A DNA stretch of 64,000 bases, from the NCBI GenBank assembly GCA_034359265.1, contig CP136894.1, positions 30,410,501-30,474,500 of the forward strand. Direction: 5' to 3'. This document shows positions 21,838 through 33,400 of the stretch, piece after piece. Each line of letters opens with the position of its first letter. Position 1 is the stretch's first letter. The DNA comes from Canna indica. Taxonomy: Eukaryota; Streptophyta; Magnoliopsida; Zingiberales; Cannaceae. The notes beneath the pieces were generated by a model. The model worked only from the letters and a program-made list of their open reading frames with translations. It made no database searches and was not told where the DNA came from. The position numbers and the translations under genes were made by a program.

Positions 21838-22957
21838 ATCTAGGCCTCATTCTATATTTTGATGACAACAAACATGAAACTAACTCGTTTGTTGAGTTTT
21901 GAGTTCAGGTTGATAGAAAAATACGCCTACAAACTTCATTCGAAAAAATACAAAGAATCAACAAAAAATGCTCCGATGGCTACCACGTATCTCCCTAGGT
22001 GTAGAATTAGAAATGAATGTAATATACCGATAGGATATCAACCAAACCTATTTGTAATATGTCCCAAGTCAAAATCTGAAGACGAAACCCAAAAATAGAC
22101 ATCGAATAGAAAAATCAGGAAACTGGGCAGAAAATAGTGTATTAGTCATTGGCTGGTTGATAGGTCGGTCGACCGACTATCGATCGCCGACCGACCAACA
22201 AAGGCTCAAAATCGACAGAAGCCTCTCGGTCGATGATCAGTCGATCGAGCCATCGTTCGGGTGATCGACCGGCGGGCATCAACGAACAAAAATATATCCG
22301 TTGCAGCGGCTGTTGGCTGAGGGTTCATTCATGGCATAAAAATAGGATCCATTACTCTTTACCTAACTCTCACCACTATTTTATTGAGTCAACCATTCAA
22401 GCATTCAAGCCTTCCAGTTGCGATTTCAATACCCTAGCTGTCACGATTCTCATTCCTCTCAAGGCGTTCTTCATTATTCAACTTCCGCATCGATTTCTAC
22501 CATCCATCTTGAGTTGGAGTGTTGGAAGACAAAGAAAGGAGCTCTCATGTATGATTTACATTCTTGCTCCTTTAAACTTGTTTTCTCTAGTTGTTTAATT
22601 GTGATTCTCAATTTAGCTTGTAGGGTGTGCTAGTTAAACACCTTAGGTAGCTTTGCAGATTTGTGTTTTGCTAGAAGAATAGGTGTTGAGGCTTTCTCAA
22701 AGGTTTGAGATTTGAGCCCTCATTGTATTCTTAGGGAAACACTATATCTATAAAGCATTTGGGTTAGAAATCCTTGGTGAGGATCCAAGGTAGTGGAGTA
22801 GGCGGGTTGGCCAAACCACTATACATATTGTGTTTGCATTGGTTATTTACTTGCTTTTTATTTGCTCTTAAAGGGATTAAAATTGAAAAGAGCTAATTGA
22901 ACCGAGATTTAGCTTACACACTATTCAATCCCCCCTTCTAGTGTGAATATTTGAACA
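21838..22957 (+). repeat. copia-1 3' LTR, main part
   Basis: The LTR that began at 10497 resumes here (ATATTTTGATGACAACAAACATG). It has GGTCGACC-type palindromes at 22150-22275, a weak TATA-like CATAAAAATAGG near 22336, and the family 3' border (CACTATTCAATCCCCCCTTCTAGTGTG), ending in TTGAACA. Compared with copia-2 the U3 is strongly diverged, which fits an older insertion. Confidence 0.8.
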
Positions 22958-24594
22958 ATAGTAACTTTTCATCATATGTTGTATCTATAGTTGTTATTAG
23001 TTTATGATGAACCCCATGACTCATGGCTATGATTGTATGGCCATGATGAGATCATGCAAGTGAGACTTAGATTCTTGAGGCACTAGTTCAAAATATTCCT
23101 AGTCATAGGATCACTGAGTAGGGGATCAGTGACTCCGATATGACTAGTGCACTTGGTATATGCCCTATCATAGAGGGTAGCTGATCTCATAGTTACCTTT
23201 GAGGTGTCATTAATGTATAAGTGTAGGTGCTCATTGGAGAATGAATTCATTGAACAGACCTGCTCGAGGAATGCCAAATGGAATATTTACATGAGTGTCA
23301 ATAGGTTGTTTCTCATGTGATAGTAAGTGCAAGTAATCCTCGGACGTGAGGTTGTCATGGTCATCTTGTGACTGATGATCTATTACTTTGGTGTATTCCC
23401 TACATGGCTCGTAGAGTCGTGTGTCGGGTACTATGGGCATTGTGAGGCTTTCATGGAGGTGGGTGACCAACCAACAAGGAATCATTTACTCCTAGTTGTT
23501 AGTTTTATATGCCCTAGTGCCAATGTATGTTTTGAATAATTCCTTTGAATGACAATTTAGTATTCTTGTAAGCATAAGTTATGTATGTTTAATAGAATAA
23601 GTCCAGAACATGAGTGATGGAGTATTCTAGTGCATAACTTGTTAGAGTTCTTCATTCTCACGAGTTAAGAATATGAGTGAAGATCTTTCGTAATAATATG
23701 AGTGATGAATAATATGAGTGCAAGTTGTTAAATCAGTTCATGATCGTAGCAATAATAACTGGGCATTATTATTTACGGAAGATCTTCACCTCTGTTTGTT
23801 TCCATGATTGGTTTGAGATACTAATGAGGATGGAGTAGTGAGTCTCATGCTTCATGACATATATGTGGACACTTATGAGACAAGTGGGTCAAACATGACG
23901 CATAGATAATGTTCACATGGTATTTTTACCAATGTCACTTAAATGTTATCTAGATCATATATATCAGTGTATATGATCCTTTGACCTGAGATGGCACAGT
24001 TATCTTGTGCATAGGTGGCTAGAGTTTGCTACTGCTAATATGCTCGTGCTTTGCATGTGCATCCAACTTTATGTAACTCTAGTTAGTTATGTATGGAGAT
24101 AGGTGACCAGTCAAGATGGAATTCATTACACTAGGTAAACATGGCTAAGGTCCTATGGATATGAGGTCATTCTTGATCAAGAAATCCTTGGCCAAGGTAT
24201 TGGAGACTTAAATAGAAAGGAGTTTCTAGTTTAAGTCATTCTAATTAAAAAACTGAGAGGGATCCATATGGTCTAAGCTAGGGGTTGACACTAGTCATGA
24301 CCCTGGCTAGATCGAGACCTTGTAATGAAAGGATATGAGTGCACGATATGTATGATCGTTTGGTTCATCAGAATGTTCTAATTGAAGCATTTGTCACTAC
24401 TTGGGTAGTCATGGCAAGTTGTGCTAGACGTTACAAATGACTTATGAGAACCAAGGGTATTTTGGGGATTTTACTCTAGGTGCGGAAAAGAGTTTTTGGT
24501 GATGTCAAAGGGTTGATATTAAAATCTCATTACCAACTAGTGATGAACCTAGTTAGTCCACACAATAGAGCGTGTTCTAGCTTAGAATAAAAGG
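22958..24594. repeat. Degenerate copia-LTR-like region, no gene
   Basis: There is no convincing coding sequence. TGTTAGTTTTATATGCCCTAG at 23496 resembles the 5' end of Tork/Angela-type copia LTRs. The tracts at 22990-23490 and 23850-24560 have the mixed, unrepeated texture of such LTRs (for example TGACCAACCAACAAGGAATC at 23463 and TGACCAGTCAAGATGGAATT at 24108 are related). No TSD or second border was found. I read it as one or two old LTR remnants. Confidence 0.45.
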
Positions 24595-25615
24595 TGTTAA
24601 GGCACACTAGAGGGGACGGGGTGAATAGCGTCAGTCTAGATTTTACTCCCACTTTAAATTTTACTGTAAATGCAGAATCAAGATTAGTGAATGAGAACAG
24701 ACAAAATCAAACGATGCTCACCACCAAGGATTTCACAACCACTTGTATTAACTTTCCTTTCCTTCTAATGAGGATCTACCAATGCCTTGTCTCTCACGTA
24801 CACTAGATAGTGCCTCTACCTCAAACCAAAGGAACACTAAAGTTACAAACAAGTGAACCCAAGGTGTGTCACCCACACATTCCTACAAACACAAGTAATC
24901 AAGAAACAACAAGAAAATACAACAATAATGGTGCAATAATCAAAACAATAAACTACATAACTCCAACACAAGATCCTAGCTTCCTCTTGATGCCTTTGGT
25001 GATGAAACTCAAGGTTGAAGGCTCAATCAAGAAGGTAGAAGCTCAAAGTTAGAGTTTCAACAAAGATGGCTCAATCAAGGCTCTTAGGTGTCAAAAGATG
25101 TCTCATGAAGTGTTAGGAGAGTTATGGAAGGTAGGTGAGGTGTTTATATAGAGAAAACATTAAGAGAGGCTCAGTTTCAAACAAGCTCAACCAGTAGAAA
25201 TTTCAAATAGAGTCGTTGGGAGCATTCTGGGAATTCTAGATAGTTTGACTAGTTGAGGTTATTTCGGGAATTCTGGAAAGTACTGCTACATTGTGATCGA
25301 AGTCCGATCGATCGAACCAGCAAGGTTCTTTCTTCTGGTTCGGATTTCGGGTTTGGTTCTTTAGGGATCTTTGCATCATAATAAGGATTAATACAATCAT
25401 TGTAGACACCCTAAACTAAACTATATTCTTCCCGACGAATCTGAGCGCGTCGACCAACGTCCTTCCAATTCTTCGATTTCTTCGATATTTTCGATCGCAG
25501 ACGTCGTGCGTCAACTTACTTGAACCAGAAAATATTTCTCCATGAAAACATTCGTTCCATATTTGTTATTATCATAACCAAGAATAAGACCAAGGTTGAA
25601 AACCTTAGGCCCACA
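24595..25615 (-). repeat. 3' LTR of minus-strand copia-6
   Basis: Read on the minus strand it begins TGTGGGCCTAAGG just after a polypurine tract (complement of 25616-25632, CTCCCCCTTTTTGATG). It ends with a CCCCTCTAGTGTGCCTTAACA border near 24595, which matches the 3' border style of the copia-1/2/3 LTRs. A TATA-like CTATATAAACACC lies at the complement of 25139-25151. It belongs to a relative of the same Sirevirus-like group. The rest of the element is not recognisable as coding sequence. Confidence 0.75.
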
Positions 25616-25830
25616 ATCTCCCCCTTTTTGATGATGACAAACAACCTTAAGAAAATATTTTTAATAGAGCATTAAAGAAGTAAATCATGGGATTCTCCCT
25701 CTATCATCATGCATATGTACATAATACAACTCCCCATATCTATATGCATGGTTTTCCTATATTATCTTCCCATTTTACCTATATTTTTCTCTCCCTTTTG
25801 ACATCAATCAAAAAGGGCAAGAAAAGTCAA
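25616..25830 (-). promoter_or_regulatory. copia-6 polypurine tracts
   Basis: On the minus strand three purine tracts precede the LTR: the complements of TCTCCCCCTTTTTGATG (25618), ATTCTCCCTCTATCATC (25690) and TCTCCCTTTTGACATCAATC (25791). Spacing and sequence match the multi-tract region of copia-2 at 19128-19492. Confidence 0.7.
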
Positions 25831-27700
25831 CTAAGGTCAAAGTTGGAAAAATTTTATGACAATTTTAGAATTTATTCAAACTTTTAGAATACCAAGATAT
25901 GGTCATGTAAAATATATATATCATGTTTTAAGTGAAACTAATATCATTTGATCAAAATTTCAACTTAGAACGGTTTCATTCATAATAGGCATGAAAACAT
26001 AAAAATGACTAAGTATCAAATTTTGCTATCTACTCATGTTTTCTCTAACTTAGGCACCTAGACATCTAATATGAGTGAATCTAAGTATATATGTGAAGTT
26101 TGGCTTAAAATGAAATTTCTAAGTTACTTTGTTGACCTAGGTTAAACTACACTTTAAGTTTATAAAAATCAAACTTTTAAATCCTTATAAAATCATATTC
26201 TTGATGAAATCAGATTTCAAGAGGGTGATACTTTGCATTTCTGAAATCCAACTTCAAAAGTCCACTATAAATCAAATTCTTAATGAAAATTTCTAAAATT
26301 TTTACTGAAGAAACTAGATTTTTTCAATGAAGATACAGTTTGAAGAATCAGGTAAAAAGGATTTTTCTAGAAATAACTGAAAATGCTAAAATTTCAATGA
26401 CATTTTCGTAACTTTTAATTATTTTTCAAAATGTGTTTAGTTTTCATTCAAACTTTTATGACACCCCATAATGGTCATGTAAAGTGTGTATGTCAAGTTT
26501 TAGATGAAAATAATGTCCTTTGACCAAGTTATTAACCGAGCATGGTTTCATCCTAAAATAAGCAAGTTATCATGAAACTTTGCGAAGGTCGATATTATCA
26601 TTTACTCATGATTTTTCAAACTTAAACCTATGGACACCTAACTTGAGTAAATCTAAATATGGATTGAAAATGAAACCTCTAAGTCAATTTGTTGACTTGG
26701 ATCAACTTGGTTCAAAAGTAGTTATCATGAAATAGCCTCTATATCATTTTATCCATATCCATATAAATTTTTCATTCTAAATGCATGGAAACATGTCATA
26801 CCTATTAATAAATATGTTTATGAAGTTTGGACCAAAAATGAAGTCTCTAAGTCAATTTGTTGACTTAGGTCAACTTTACTCAACTTTGGGTCTCCTAAAG
26901 TGAACTTGTTATCAACTTGTTGATCTACACATAAATTTTGAACTCTAAACACCTAGAAGCATGTCATGTGTATATCTAAATATGTTTAACTAATTTGGAC
27001 TTTAAAAGGAAATCTCTAATGATAAATTTCAACATACGACAATTTCATTCAGTGAAAATCGCCTAAGTACCAAAATTATTCATACTCATGAGATTTCAAA
27101 GATTTAACATGCAATATCAATCATGAGTGTAGAGACATCATTAAAACCAAAAAATTGAGGAATTAGACTAGATATTTGAAATAACTAAAAACATACCTCA
27201 TCCATGGGAATTTAGCCAAACTTCATTTCCTTTTCTATTTTTCTTATAAGAGCCTTCCATTCAATTTTTTGATGACTTGCAAGTAATCTTCATTAGTATC
27301 ATAATGCAAAATACGAATAGAAAGTTATCATAATAATTAGCAAAGTGGAAAAATCAAATATCATTCTCCAAAACCAACTTTCCTAAAAAGTAAGGATTCA
27401 TTTAAAAATAAGGCCGAACATGAAATCAATATGAATCAAGAGATCTCAAAATATAAAATATTAAAAATTAAGATCTCCAACCCTTCCCATTGGTTGAAAA
27501 CCAAAAGGCCACAATGAGCCAACGATTTAGAACCGCAAGGTCGCATTAGCCCTTTATAGACTACCAAGGTATCCGAAGAGACCATAAATCAAAATCAAAA
27601 ATTGTTTTCATAACACATATCGAGAGTGGACAATTCCAACTCAAATCTAACAAGTATCATAAACTCTAACTATTAATGGATCAATTGAAGTTCGAGAGAA
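25831..27700. repeat. AT-rich tract with diverged internal repeats, no gene
   Basis: No reading frame here resembles a protein I know. Several blocks recur in the same order: CTAAGTTACTTTGTTGACC (26125), CTAAGTCAATTTGTTGACTT (26678 and 26851); TGGTCATGTAAA (25902 and 26473); GGTTTCAT with CTACTCATG/TTTACTCATG (25972-26040 and 26550-26612). The spacing is about 170-560 bp, so these are old, imperfect direct repeats. The tract follows copia-6 polypurine tracts, so it may be the non-coding 3' region of that element. 27480-27700 shows nothing recognisable. Confidence 0.4.
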
Positions 27701-27904
27701 CTCAGTGAGCGGTTCTACCAACCCCCACAAAAAATAACACAAATATGATGCCAAAAGCAAAACTCCTGACCCACGCAGGAAAATGTCACAAGGGAGTGAC
27801 CAGCTAACAGGCCATCTGGCCACTACCTACCCGAAGGCATCCAATACCCAAATGGTGAAAATCAATAGGCTTAAGCCTACCATGCCGTAAGGCAACAAAA
27901 CATA

Positions 27905-28350
27905 CTAAGATAATCGAGAAGGCCTTCCGAACTTATCCTAATATAAAGAAGCTCGGGAGCAATCGGGAAGGCCCTCTGAACTTGCTCCATGAGATGCGAA
28001 GGAACAATCGGGAATCGCTCATCTAAACTTGCCCGTTAAGATATCACATGAATAATCGGGTAGGCCCTCTGAACATATTCCTTAAAAACACCTTGGGAAT
28101 AATCGGGTAGGCCATCCGAACTTATTCCACGAAGCTAACCGGAACAATCGGGGTTTGTTCATCCGAACTTGTTCCACAGGTTGGGAACTAGCCATCCAAC
28201 CTTCCGGGCCTAGCCCGCAATCCGGCTCCTCAACGAGGCCCTTTGAACATATTCCTTAAAAGCACCTCGGAAATAATCGGGTAGGCCATCTGAACTTATT
28301 CCACGAAGCTAACCGGAACAATCGGGATTTGTTCATCCGAACTTGTTCCA
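27905..28350. repeat. Tandem hairpin array in family-B LTR (copy 1)
   Basis: About eight imperfect repeats with the plan arm1-TCGGG-loop-CCGAAC-arm2. Arms differ between units but mostly remain complementary: GGGAGCAA/TTGCTCC (27955/27982), GGGAATAA/TTATTCC (28095/28122), GGAACAA/TTGTTCC (28141/28169). Some units (for example at 28002-28032) are degenerate. The last units were multiplied by a 174-bp tandem duplication. Confidence 0.75.
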
Positions 28351-28409
28351 CAGGTTGGGAATTAGACATCCAACCTTCCAGGCCTAGCCCGCAATCCGGC
28401 TCCTCAACG
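28062..28409. repeat. 174-bp tandem duplication in family-B LTR
   Basis: AGGCCCTCTGAACATATTCC at 28062 recurs as AGGCCCTTTGAACATATTCC at 28236. The following 170 bp, through CCCGCAATCCGGCTCCTCAA, are repeated almost exactly. The other family-B LTR (39240-39410) has a single copy. Confidence 0.85.
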
Positions 28410-29663
28410 AGCCTATCCGTCATTCATAAAGATATGGTGCAACATGACCTAAGTCAAGTCTCTCCTACGGTGTCTTAGGGGTGTCAACCTTATTGGAAAG
28501 CATCTCAACACTCCAATACCCAACCCCAACTCCTAGACCCGTAATGTCATAAACCTGTGAGGTTTTATTTCATGCATAACTTTATTTGTTGGTTCATAAT
28601 AGACTATGCTAACCCCTTACTCAATTTTAATTATGCAATTAAAATTTAGATTACCAAGATTAGGGTTTTGTTATAGCTTACTGTTGTGCCCGATACTGAT
28701 TTATCTAACCCGAATCTGGTTTCCAGAGTGTATCCTATGTTTCCAAACAATGTTTTCTTGTCGAAACGATAGGTTACATGACTATGTTCAGAGAAATACA
28801 CACACCACAGCAAGTATTTTAAAAACAGCACAGATTCATCATCTCAGCATGAAATTCCAGCAACACTTAGTTTCTCAACATAGCATGAAAATAAATATGA
28901 AATTAACAGAAATTAGATCCCTAATTATCATTAAAACTGAATACTAATCTTTGACTAACAAGTATCAACAACACATTAGTAAAGAAACAAGCATCATGAT
29001 CAAAAACCCTTCATCAAGAACCTTCATGGCATCAATATCAAGATCTTAATTTTATAAACATGATTTCTATCCAAAAATCACATATTAATTACAAGGCATG
29101 CTTGAACAAGTAGGAACTCAATTTAATAAGCAATTTAAAGCATGGATCTCAAGAACACCAAAAATCCTCACTTAGGCATTTCATCGAACACCTTGAGGGC
29201 ACCCTCGTCTCCACCTTGGCCGAGCACCCCTAGGGTCATCCTAGGGCTGCCGAACCCCATAGGGGAGGGTTTAGGGCCTCCTCAAACACGGAAATCAAAA
29301 AGAATGGTGAAAACTTGAGAGATCGACGGAAAACAAATCAAAACATCCTAGACTTCAAGAACATCTTCAATAAATCGAAGGAACCCGAAAAGAAGGAGGG
29401 TAAAACTACTCACTTAATTAGGAAGAAGAAATCGGGGAAATCCCCAATCGGCGGCCTCTGAATTCGACCTCAAAGGTGGCGGCGGCGGGTTGGCTCCACA
29501 AGGAGGAAGGGGGCGGCGGCTTGGTTCCAAACGGGAGAAGAAGATCGAGAGGGGGGGGGGGATGGGGGGGGATCGGCTAGGCTTTGCTTGGCTCTTCTCC
29601 TCGGCGGATGGCTTCAAGGGAAGGGGGAGAGGGGCGGCGGCTGCTGGCTTGGCTCGACGGCTA

Positions 29664-31313
29664 TGTTGGTCTAAGGTTTTCTACCTTGGTCTTAATCTCG
29701 GTTTTGATGATAACAAACATGGAACTAATGCTTCTTTGAGAAATCTTTCATGTTCTAAGTCGGTTAGTGCACGGCGTCCCCAATCGGAAAAATCAGAGAA
29801 ATCGGAGAAATCGGCAAGGACGCTCGTCGTCGCTCGGGATTCTTTGGGAAGTTAGAGTTTAGGTTTAGGGTGTCTAGCATGTGATGTAATCCTCTTTATG
29901 ATGCAAACAATCCAAAAACCAAACCCGAACCCCAAATCATGAAAACCCGGAAACCATCCTGAAATTCACTAAGCCTAGGGAGCTCTTTGGAGGGCTATAT
30001 GATCTAGACATTTTATTGACACAAAAAATGGCGGTAATTATTCTTTGGGTAAAATCTAGATAACGAGGTATTTTTAGGGAATTTTTCGAAGCCTTTAACA
30101 TACCCATATTTGACCTAGGAGATTAGAAAATTTCCGTTTTCCAGAAATTTGTACTAGACCCCAAAAACTAGATTTTGATTCTTAAGGATTTTGATTTTTG
30201 AGATATTTTTATTGAATCCAAATGGGGGATAATCCTTATATAACATTTATGTTTTTAAAGTTAAGAAATGTTATATTAGTAGACTTAGTGAAGATGGAAC
30301 CTAGAATCGAGCAAACAAGTAGAAAAAACCAAGCAGTGCAGTCTGCCCAGTTTCGGTAGACCGAATGCTGCCAAAAATTGGCAGTAGGCAAGTTGGTCGA
30401 CCAAAGTGTGCCAAAAAATGGCAGTTTGTCTTCGGTCGCTCGGTCAGTCGACCGACGATTGACCGGACCTGTGATCGACTGGACCTGCGATCAGACGATG
30501 GAAATGGCTAGTTTTCTGCCCGTTGAGTTGGTTGTTTCATGCCATCTCAAGGCTTATTAATAGAAGCATTAGCAAGCCTTCCACCCTTAATTCATCATAC
30601 CTTGATCCATATTTTGATGATCCTTGAGCTTGATTAAGCCACCATTCTTGAAATCCCTAGCTTTGATCTCTCAACTTCTTGAGTAAGCCTTGACTTCATT
30701 GATTCACCATCAAAGGCATCAAGAGGAAGCTAGGAAACTTTGTTTGGAGCAAAGTATAAGTTGTTTGATTTATTGCTACATTAAGTTGTGTATTTTCTTG
30801 TTTATTTCATTGTATTTGATCTTGTGAAGACCTAGGTTGTTAGGTCTTAAAATTGGGTGGTTGCCTTTGTGTTTGAGACTTAATTCCACACGTGTAAACG
30901 TAGTTTACTAGGATTAGTTGAGTTGTCCTTAGGTTGAGGTGGGAGAGTGCTCTCGGTAGGGGGGCGGGATACTTCCGGGTGTGGAAGTGCCTTCGGTTTG
31001 AGAGCGGAGACTTTCCGGTGTAAAGTCCTCATTGTAATAAAACTAATTAATCTAGTTAAACTAGTTTGGAAATCCTAAGCGGGCTGCTTAGATAGTGGAG
31101 TAGGCATTGGGGCTGAACCACTATAAATAATTGTATTAGCATTGATATATCGTTTTGTGTTAATTGCTTCATATTTATTGCTTCCGCTTGCTATTAATGT
31201 CATGCTTAGCCTAACTAATCAAGAAATGATTAAAACCGAAATTAGGCGATAAGATTAGTTAACACACTATTCGCGCCACCCCCCCCCCCTTTAGTGTTGC
31301 CATTTCACCAACA
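29664..31313 (+). mobile_element. Solo copia LTR (family C, 1650 bp)
   Basis: It starts TGTTGGTCTAAGG and ends CCATTTCACCAACA. It is flanked by GGCTA (29659-29663) and GGCTG (31314-31318), a near-perfect 5-bp duplication. No internal region is present, so it formed by LTR-LTR recombination or loss. U3 has the GGTCGACC-type palindrome cluster (30350-30500), and the 3' end shows the CACTATTCGCG border with a C-run of at least nine before CTTTAGTGTTG. A sister LTR starts at 63078. Confidence 0.85.
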
Positions 31314-31673
31314 GGCTGCGCTCCTCTCTCTCTTGGCTGGTGCGGCTCCAATTTTGAGCTGCCAACCCTAGGGGGGAGGATTTTTATAATCCCCTCCCAC
31401 TTCCACTTAACCACACCCTAACCCGCACTCTTCTCAACCCAGATTTGCAACCCGCTAACCCAAACTAACCCCAAGAAAAAATACAAGCAATAAACACATG
31501 CACATCCACATGTAACATTAACTATATAATTATAACTCATAATTCAACTTACCCGAGCTCGCAAGCTAGCACCGGACCACGAGTCGACTCGGCTCGACCT
31601 AGAACTTGCCCGCTAGGCTGGCAAACAGAAACAGTAAAAGGAAAAAATAAATAAAAATATTTAGGATATTACA

Positions 31674-32346
31674 ATCCTCCCACCTTAAAGAAAATTCGTC
31701 CTCGAATTTCAGAAAAGAAGATTAAGGACTCACCAGATCATCGAACAATGAAGGATATCGCTCCCTCATATCCTGATCCACCTCTCAGGTGGCCTCCTGC
31801 CCGGAGTGGTGCTCCCACCCGACCTTCACCAAGGGAATCTCCTTGGATCTCAATTTTCTGATTTGACGGTCTAGCACCTCAACTGGCCGCTCCTCGAAAG
31901 AGACTGGTGAATCCACCTCCACTGCGGTAGGTTCAATCACATGGGACTCATCCCGAATGTACCTCTTTAGCATAGATATATGGAACACTGGATGCACCCG
32001 ATCCATAATGGGAGGTAAAGGCAACTCATAGGCCACAGCTCCCCTGCGCCTGAGAATAGGAAACAGCCCAATGAACCTAGGGCTTAGCTTTCCTTTCTTA
32101 CCAAAACTCACCACCCCTTTCATGGTGGACACCTTGAGGAACACCATGTCCCCCTCTGCAAACTCTACCTCCTTGGCCTTTCCACCAGCATACATCTTCT
32201 GGCGACTCTAAGCTACCAACAACCTCTATCTGATTAGCTTCACCTTTTCTACTGCCTCCTCCACCAGGTCATGTCCCATCATAATGGAATCTCCTACCTC
32301 AAACCAACCTACAGGCGACCTACATCTCCGACCACACAATGCCTCA
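31674..32346 (-). pseudogene. gypsy-2 integrase C-terminus with GPY/F and chromodomain-like modules
   Basis: The minus-strand frame at 31785-32195 (136 codons) carries the GPY/F module (FGKKGKLSPRFIG, VAYELPLPP), VHPVFHISMLKRYI, the P-V-E-V-L-D-R block and KLRSKEIPLVKVGWEHH. A stop follows at the expected Trp of the E-A-T-W-E block, after which the chromodomain tail continues to about 31700 (VDQDMRERYPSLFDD-like). The element ends with its polypurine tract at 31674-31690. Upstream, towards 32346, the integrase core is cut by copia-4. It is closely related to gypsy-1. Confidence 0.88.
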
Positions 32347-33400
32347 TAGACATCTTCCTCTTTGATCTCCTTTTTATCTCAGGTTCTTGAGAACCTCTAT
32401 TTGGCTTCTTGGAGGAGATAGGATGGTCAGGAACAAAAGCAGTTTTTCGAGGTACGAAAGCCTCAGGAATAGCAGGAACTTGATTTAAGTCCATAGCTGC
32501 AAGTTCAGGATTAGAATTCTTGGAAGAGTTATCATCAGTAGGTGTAGTACGAGCAGTCTGAACTATTTCTTGAACTATTTCTTGCAAGTTCAGGACTCTT
32601 AGAAGTACTCATTTCAACTTCCTCATTAGCAGTTGATACTATCTTAGAACATTCAGGTGGATTGACGATTCCTTCGTATTCAGAAGTATTTTAACCCTCA
32701 TTAGACTTTGAAGAAAAATCAGATGGACCAATTTTGACTGGAATAGAGTCAAAAAAATTTGTAGCGTGAACATTTATATTAATCATGGGACCAATGTGCA
32801 CTGGAGGGGAAACTGCCAAAGCATCTTGCAAAACATCCTTTCTAGAATCAATACTAGGAGAAGCAAACTAAAAACTTGTACTGGTATCTTTTAAAATTTC
32901 CTTTTTACCCAAGACAAACTCCCCCTCAATTTGAGAAACCCTAGAGGATGCATGAAAAGTTTTGGGTTCCGTACCTCGACTACTTCTTCTTAATTAACTG
33001 TAGGACAGCCGATCAAGCCACAGTTTTCTTTCTCAATTTGTGTCCTTGACTTGTTGAAGGAGGAGGAGGCATTTTCTCGGTACAGGGTCTAGCACATGGT
33101 TGTGATTTTTTGGTAGGGTTTAGAGATTGCATTTTCTTGGTTGTGGAAACATACATCTTCCTCACGCAACCTTTCTTTCCTTTGCGTCCCGATATCCATA
33201 AAAGAAGAGAGTTCCTCAAGTAGACGAACAGACGAAAAAGTGGAGGAGATACATACATCTTCCTCGCCGGTTGACAATTGATCGGAATAGTAATGCCCAA
33301 AACTTTTAGGGCAAAATAAAACTCCACTAATAAAATTGGCACACGTGTTACCTTCAAGGTGAAAAGTAACTTCCATCAATAAATATTAGCCTTTAAAATA
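32346..33400 (-). pseudogene. copia-4 extra frame downstream of pol (env-like position)
   Basis: On the element's sense strand, after the pol end near 33530, broken frames encode GKKGCVRKMYVSTTKKM, then a Pro-rich run (KMPPPPSTSQGHKLRKK) at 33013-33200. Further down (32309-32587 frame) there is a Pro/Val/Lys-rich tail (PAIPEAFVPRKTAFVPD). The first block matches copia-5 at 58964-59100. Some copia lineages, notably Sireviruses, carry an env-like frame at this position, but I cannot show a signal peptide or membrane segment, so function is unknown. The end at 32346 runs into gypsy-2. Confidence 0.55.

Larger units (their letters stand above)
5562..22957 (+). mobile_element. Ty1/copia element copia-1 (Sirevirus-like), 5' truncated, with nested insertions
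   Basis: Internal copia sequence runs 5562-10496 (gag end, protease, integrase, RT, RNase H), followed by a polypurine tract and the 3' LTR start TGTTGG at 10497. The LTR is interrupted at 10519/10520 by a gypsy LTR with copia-2 inside it. It resumes at 21838 and ends with TTGAACA at 22957. The 5' LTR and gag N-terminus are missing. It is the most decayed of the three related copia copies, with a 916-bp internal duplication and several deletions in integrase and RT. Confidence 0.85.
27701..31673 (-). repeat. gypsy-2 3' LTR (family B), 5' truncated on plus strand, split by a solo LTR
   Basis: The right border is GGATATTACA at 31673, immediately followed by ATCCTCCCACCTTAAAG, the complement of a gypsy polypurine tract. 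On the minus strand this is therefore polypurine tract then LTR start TGTAATATCC. The sequence is collinear with the complete family-B LTR at 38376-41406 from about 27701 onward. It includes the tandem hairpin array (27905-28350) and the GC-rich tract at 29440-29660. A solo copia LTR interrupts it at 29664-31313. The distal 440 bp or so of the LTR are missing. Confidence 0.8.

Noticed and set aside
23083..23485. Two overlapping minus-strand frames of 64 and 84 codons
   Set aside because: No recognisable motif, located in LTR-like DNA. Open by chance.
25687..25887. Small His/Tyr/Leu-rich frame that looked like a secreted peptide
   Set aside because: It overlaps copia-6 polypurine-tract sequence conserved as non-coding in copia-2.
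29490..29855. Gly/Arg-rich frame overlapping a G-run
   Set aside because: It spans the border between a gypsy LTR and an inserted copia LTR, so it is a chance fusion of two elements.
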